Source: Dysosmobacter acutus (GTDB lineage: Bacteria > Bacillota > Clostridia > Oscillospirales > Oscillospiraceae). Taken from it: 64,000 nucleotides of DNA. The position numbers and the translations under genes are program-made. Of this stretch, positions 63,465 through 64,000 are shown in pieces. The notes beneath the pieces are model-generated. The model made no database searches. It had not been told where the DNA came from and saw only the letters and a list, made by a program, of their open reading frames with translations. Location of the stretch: positions 2,604,001 to 2,668,000 of the forward strand of contig NZ_JAHLQN010000001.1 in the NCBI RefSeq assembly GCF_018919205.1, read 5' to 3'. Position 1 is the first letter of the stretch. The number at the start of each line of letters is the position of its first letter.

Positions 63465-64000
63465 TCACTCCACCATTGTAATATCTATCACAAAGCTTCC
63501 AAGGCGATCTCCAGCAAAAGAACCAGCAAGTCCTAAAACCAACCCACCAATCGCTCCGCCAATCACCGTTCCAACTCCAGGAAAAATCGCTGTTCCGACG
63601 CTCGCTCCCAGTAAAGTGCCACTTTCTGCTCCCAATGCACCAATTGCCCAGCTGCCACCAATGCTTGCAATTTCCGAATACGTCTCTTTCCCAATTTTTC
63701 GATCTGCATCTTGCAGATCATCCTCAATAGTCCGAGAGAGTTCCAATACATCCAACGCAACTCCCGCTGCCAACAGTACCTTCCCGGCTATACGTATTTT
63801 CTTTGCAACACCGTCAAAGTTCCTCAGCACTTGGAAAGCGTCATAAGAAATTTCCGTATGATTTAGTTTATTCAAATTTTGAAGTTGCAGCTTTGAGGCT
63901 GCATATTGCCCTGTTTTAATGCTGCGGCCTTCAACTGTATTGATATGATAAGTAAATCCAGAATGCGGCGTATCGGCTCGAAAAACCGTTGTTCCTTTTA
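63465..64000 (-). CDS. Cassette C large protein, 3' part (continues beyond window)
   Basis: The frame is open to the window edge (about 178 codons seen), so the N-terminus is outside. It has the array signature VFRADTPHSGFTYHINTVEG, then KKIRIAGKVLLAAGVALDVLEL, DLQDADRKIGKET, and a complete glycine-zipper tail (GTAIFPGVGTVIGGAIGGLVLGLAGSFAG, quoted in parts: GTAIFPGVG, IGGAIGGLVLGL) ending VIDITMVE. This matches the tails of cassette A and the remnant. The immunity-like gene follows closely. Confidence 0.78.
   Translation of the reverse strand, partial: KGTTVFRADTPHSGFTYHINTVEGRSIKTGQYAASKLQLQNLNKLNHTEISYDAFQVLRNFDGVAKKIRIAGKVLLAAGVALDVLELSRTIEDDLQDADRKIGKETYSEIASIGGSWAIGALGAESGTLLGASVGTAIFPGVGTVIGGAIGGLVLGLAGSFAGDRLGSFVIDITMVE

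Overview
The window is a chromosomal segment of a high-GC (roughly 60 percent) anaerobic Firmicute, most likely a gut Clostridia of the Oscillospiraceae (Flavonifractor/Oscillibacter-like). The evidence is Gram-positive Shine-Dalgarno sites, a class 1B (PyrK-dependent) dihydroorotate dehydrogenase in a pyrCKDFEBI operon, an SLH-domain surface protein, and a conjugative element of the C. difficile CD1107/CD1108/CD1110 type. No rRNA or tRNA genes were seen.

Core region 1-25 kb: murA; an operon of WalJ-like metallohydrolase, rlmH, a small DUF2007-like gene and a phosphosugar mutase; a manganese catalase; a FAD/Rieske oxidoreductase; a small ribbon-helix-helix gene with a palindrome over the divergent promoter; guaB of the trichomonad-like type; an Fe/Mn superoxide dismutase; the complete pyrimidine operon with a strong unattenuated promoter; an EamA transporter broken by an in-frame amber codon; a radical SAM gene with an aminotransferase; a DUF308 membrane protein and a TetR regulator; an HPt protein; an ArsC/Spx-like protein; an OGG1-type glycosylase; and two DUF362 proteins, one with a MerR-type promoter.

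25.2-30.5 kb and 62.8-64 kb (minus strand) hold a lower-GC array of four tandem toxin/immunity-like cassettes. Each complete cassette has a large gene (constant N-terminal region with a peptidoglycan-binding-like motif, variable C-terminus with an FRxDxPH/HxN signature and a glycine-zipper tail), overlapped by or abutting a ~200-230 aa immunity-like gene. Two cassettes share a 743-bp repeat at the front of the large gene. Two immunity-like genes share a 262-bp repeat at their 3' ends. The variable part lies between constant ends. One cassette is a deletion derivative and one is only a C-terminal remnant.

30.5-62.8 kb is an integrative conjugative element (ICE) of about 32.3 kb that splits this array. 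It entered the loop of an inter-cassette hairpin; an intact sibling hairpin at 28389-28426 shows what the empty site looked like. The ICE carries a replisome-organiser-like gene, PcfB, VirD4, a Maff2 pilin-like protein, VirB6/TrbL, MT-A70, PrgI-VirB4, Dcm (middle section out of frame), a CD1108-type NlpC/P60 hydrolase, XF1762, a PP-loop protein lacking a normal start, DUF4315, DUF4366, topoisomerase III, an ArdA-YodL protein, a Bro-N protein, a MobA/VirD2-type relaxase and MobC. Its cargo is a 1661-aa SLH surface protein whose promoter fires into a (GACA)13 microsatellite, with a membrane protein and a class B sortase. Sigma and HTH regulators, TnpW and a large serine recombinase close the right end.
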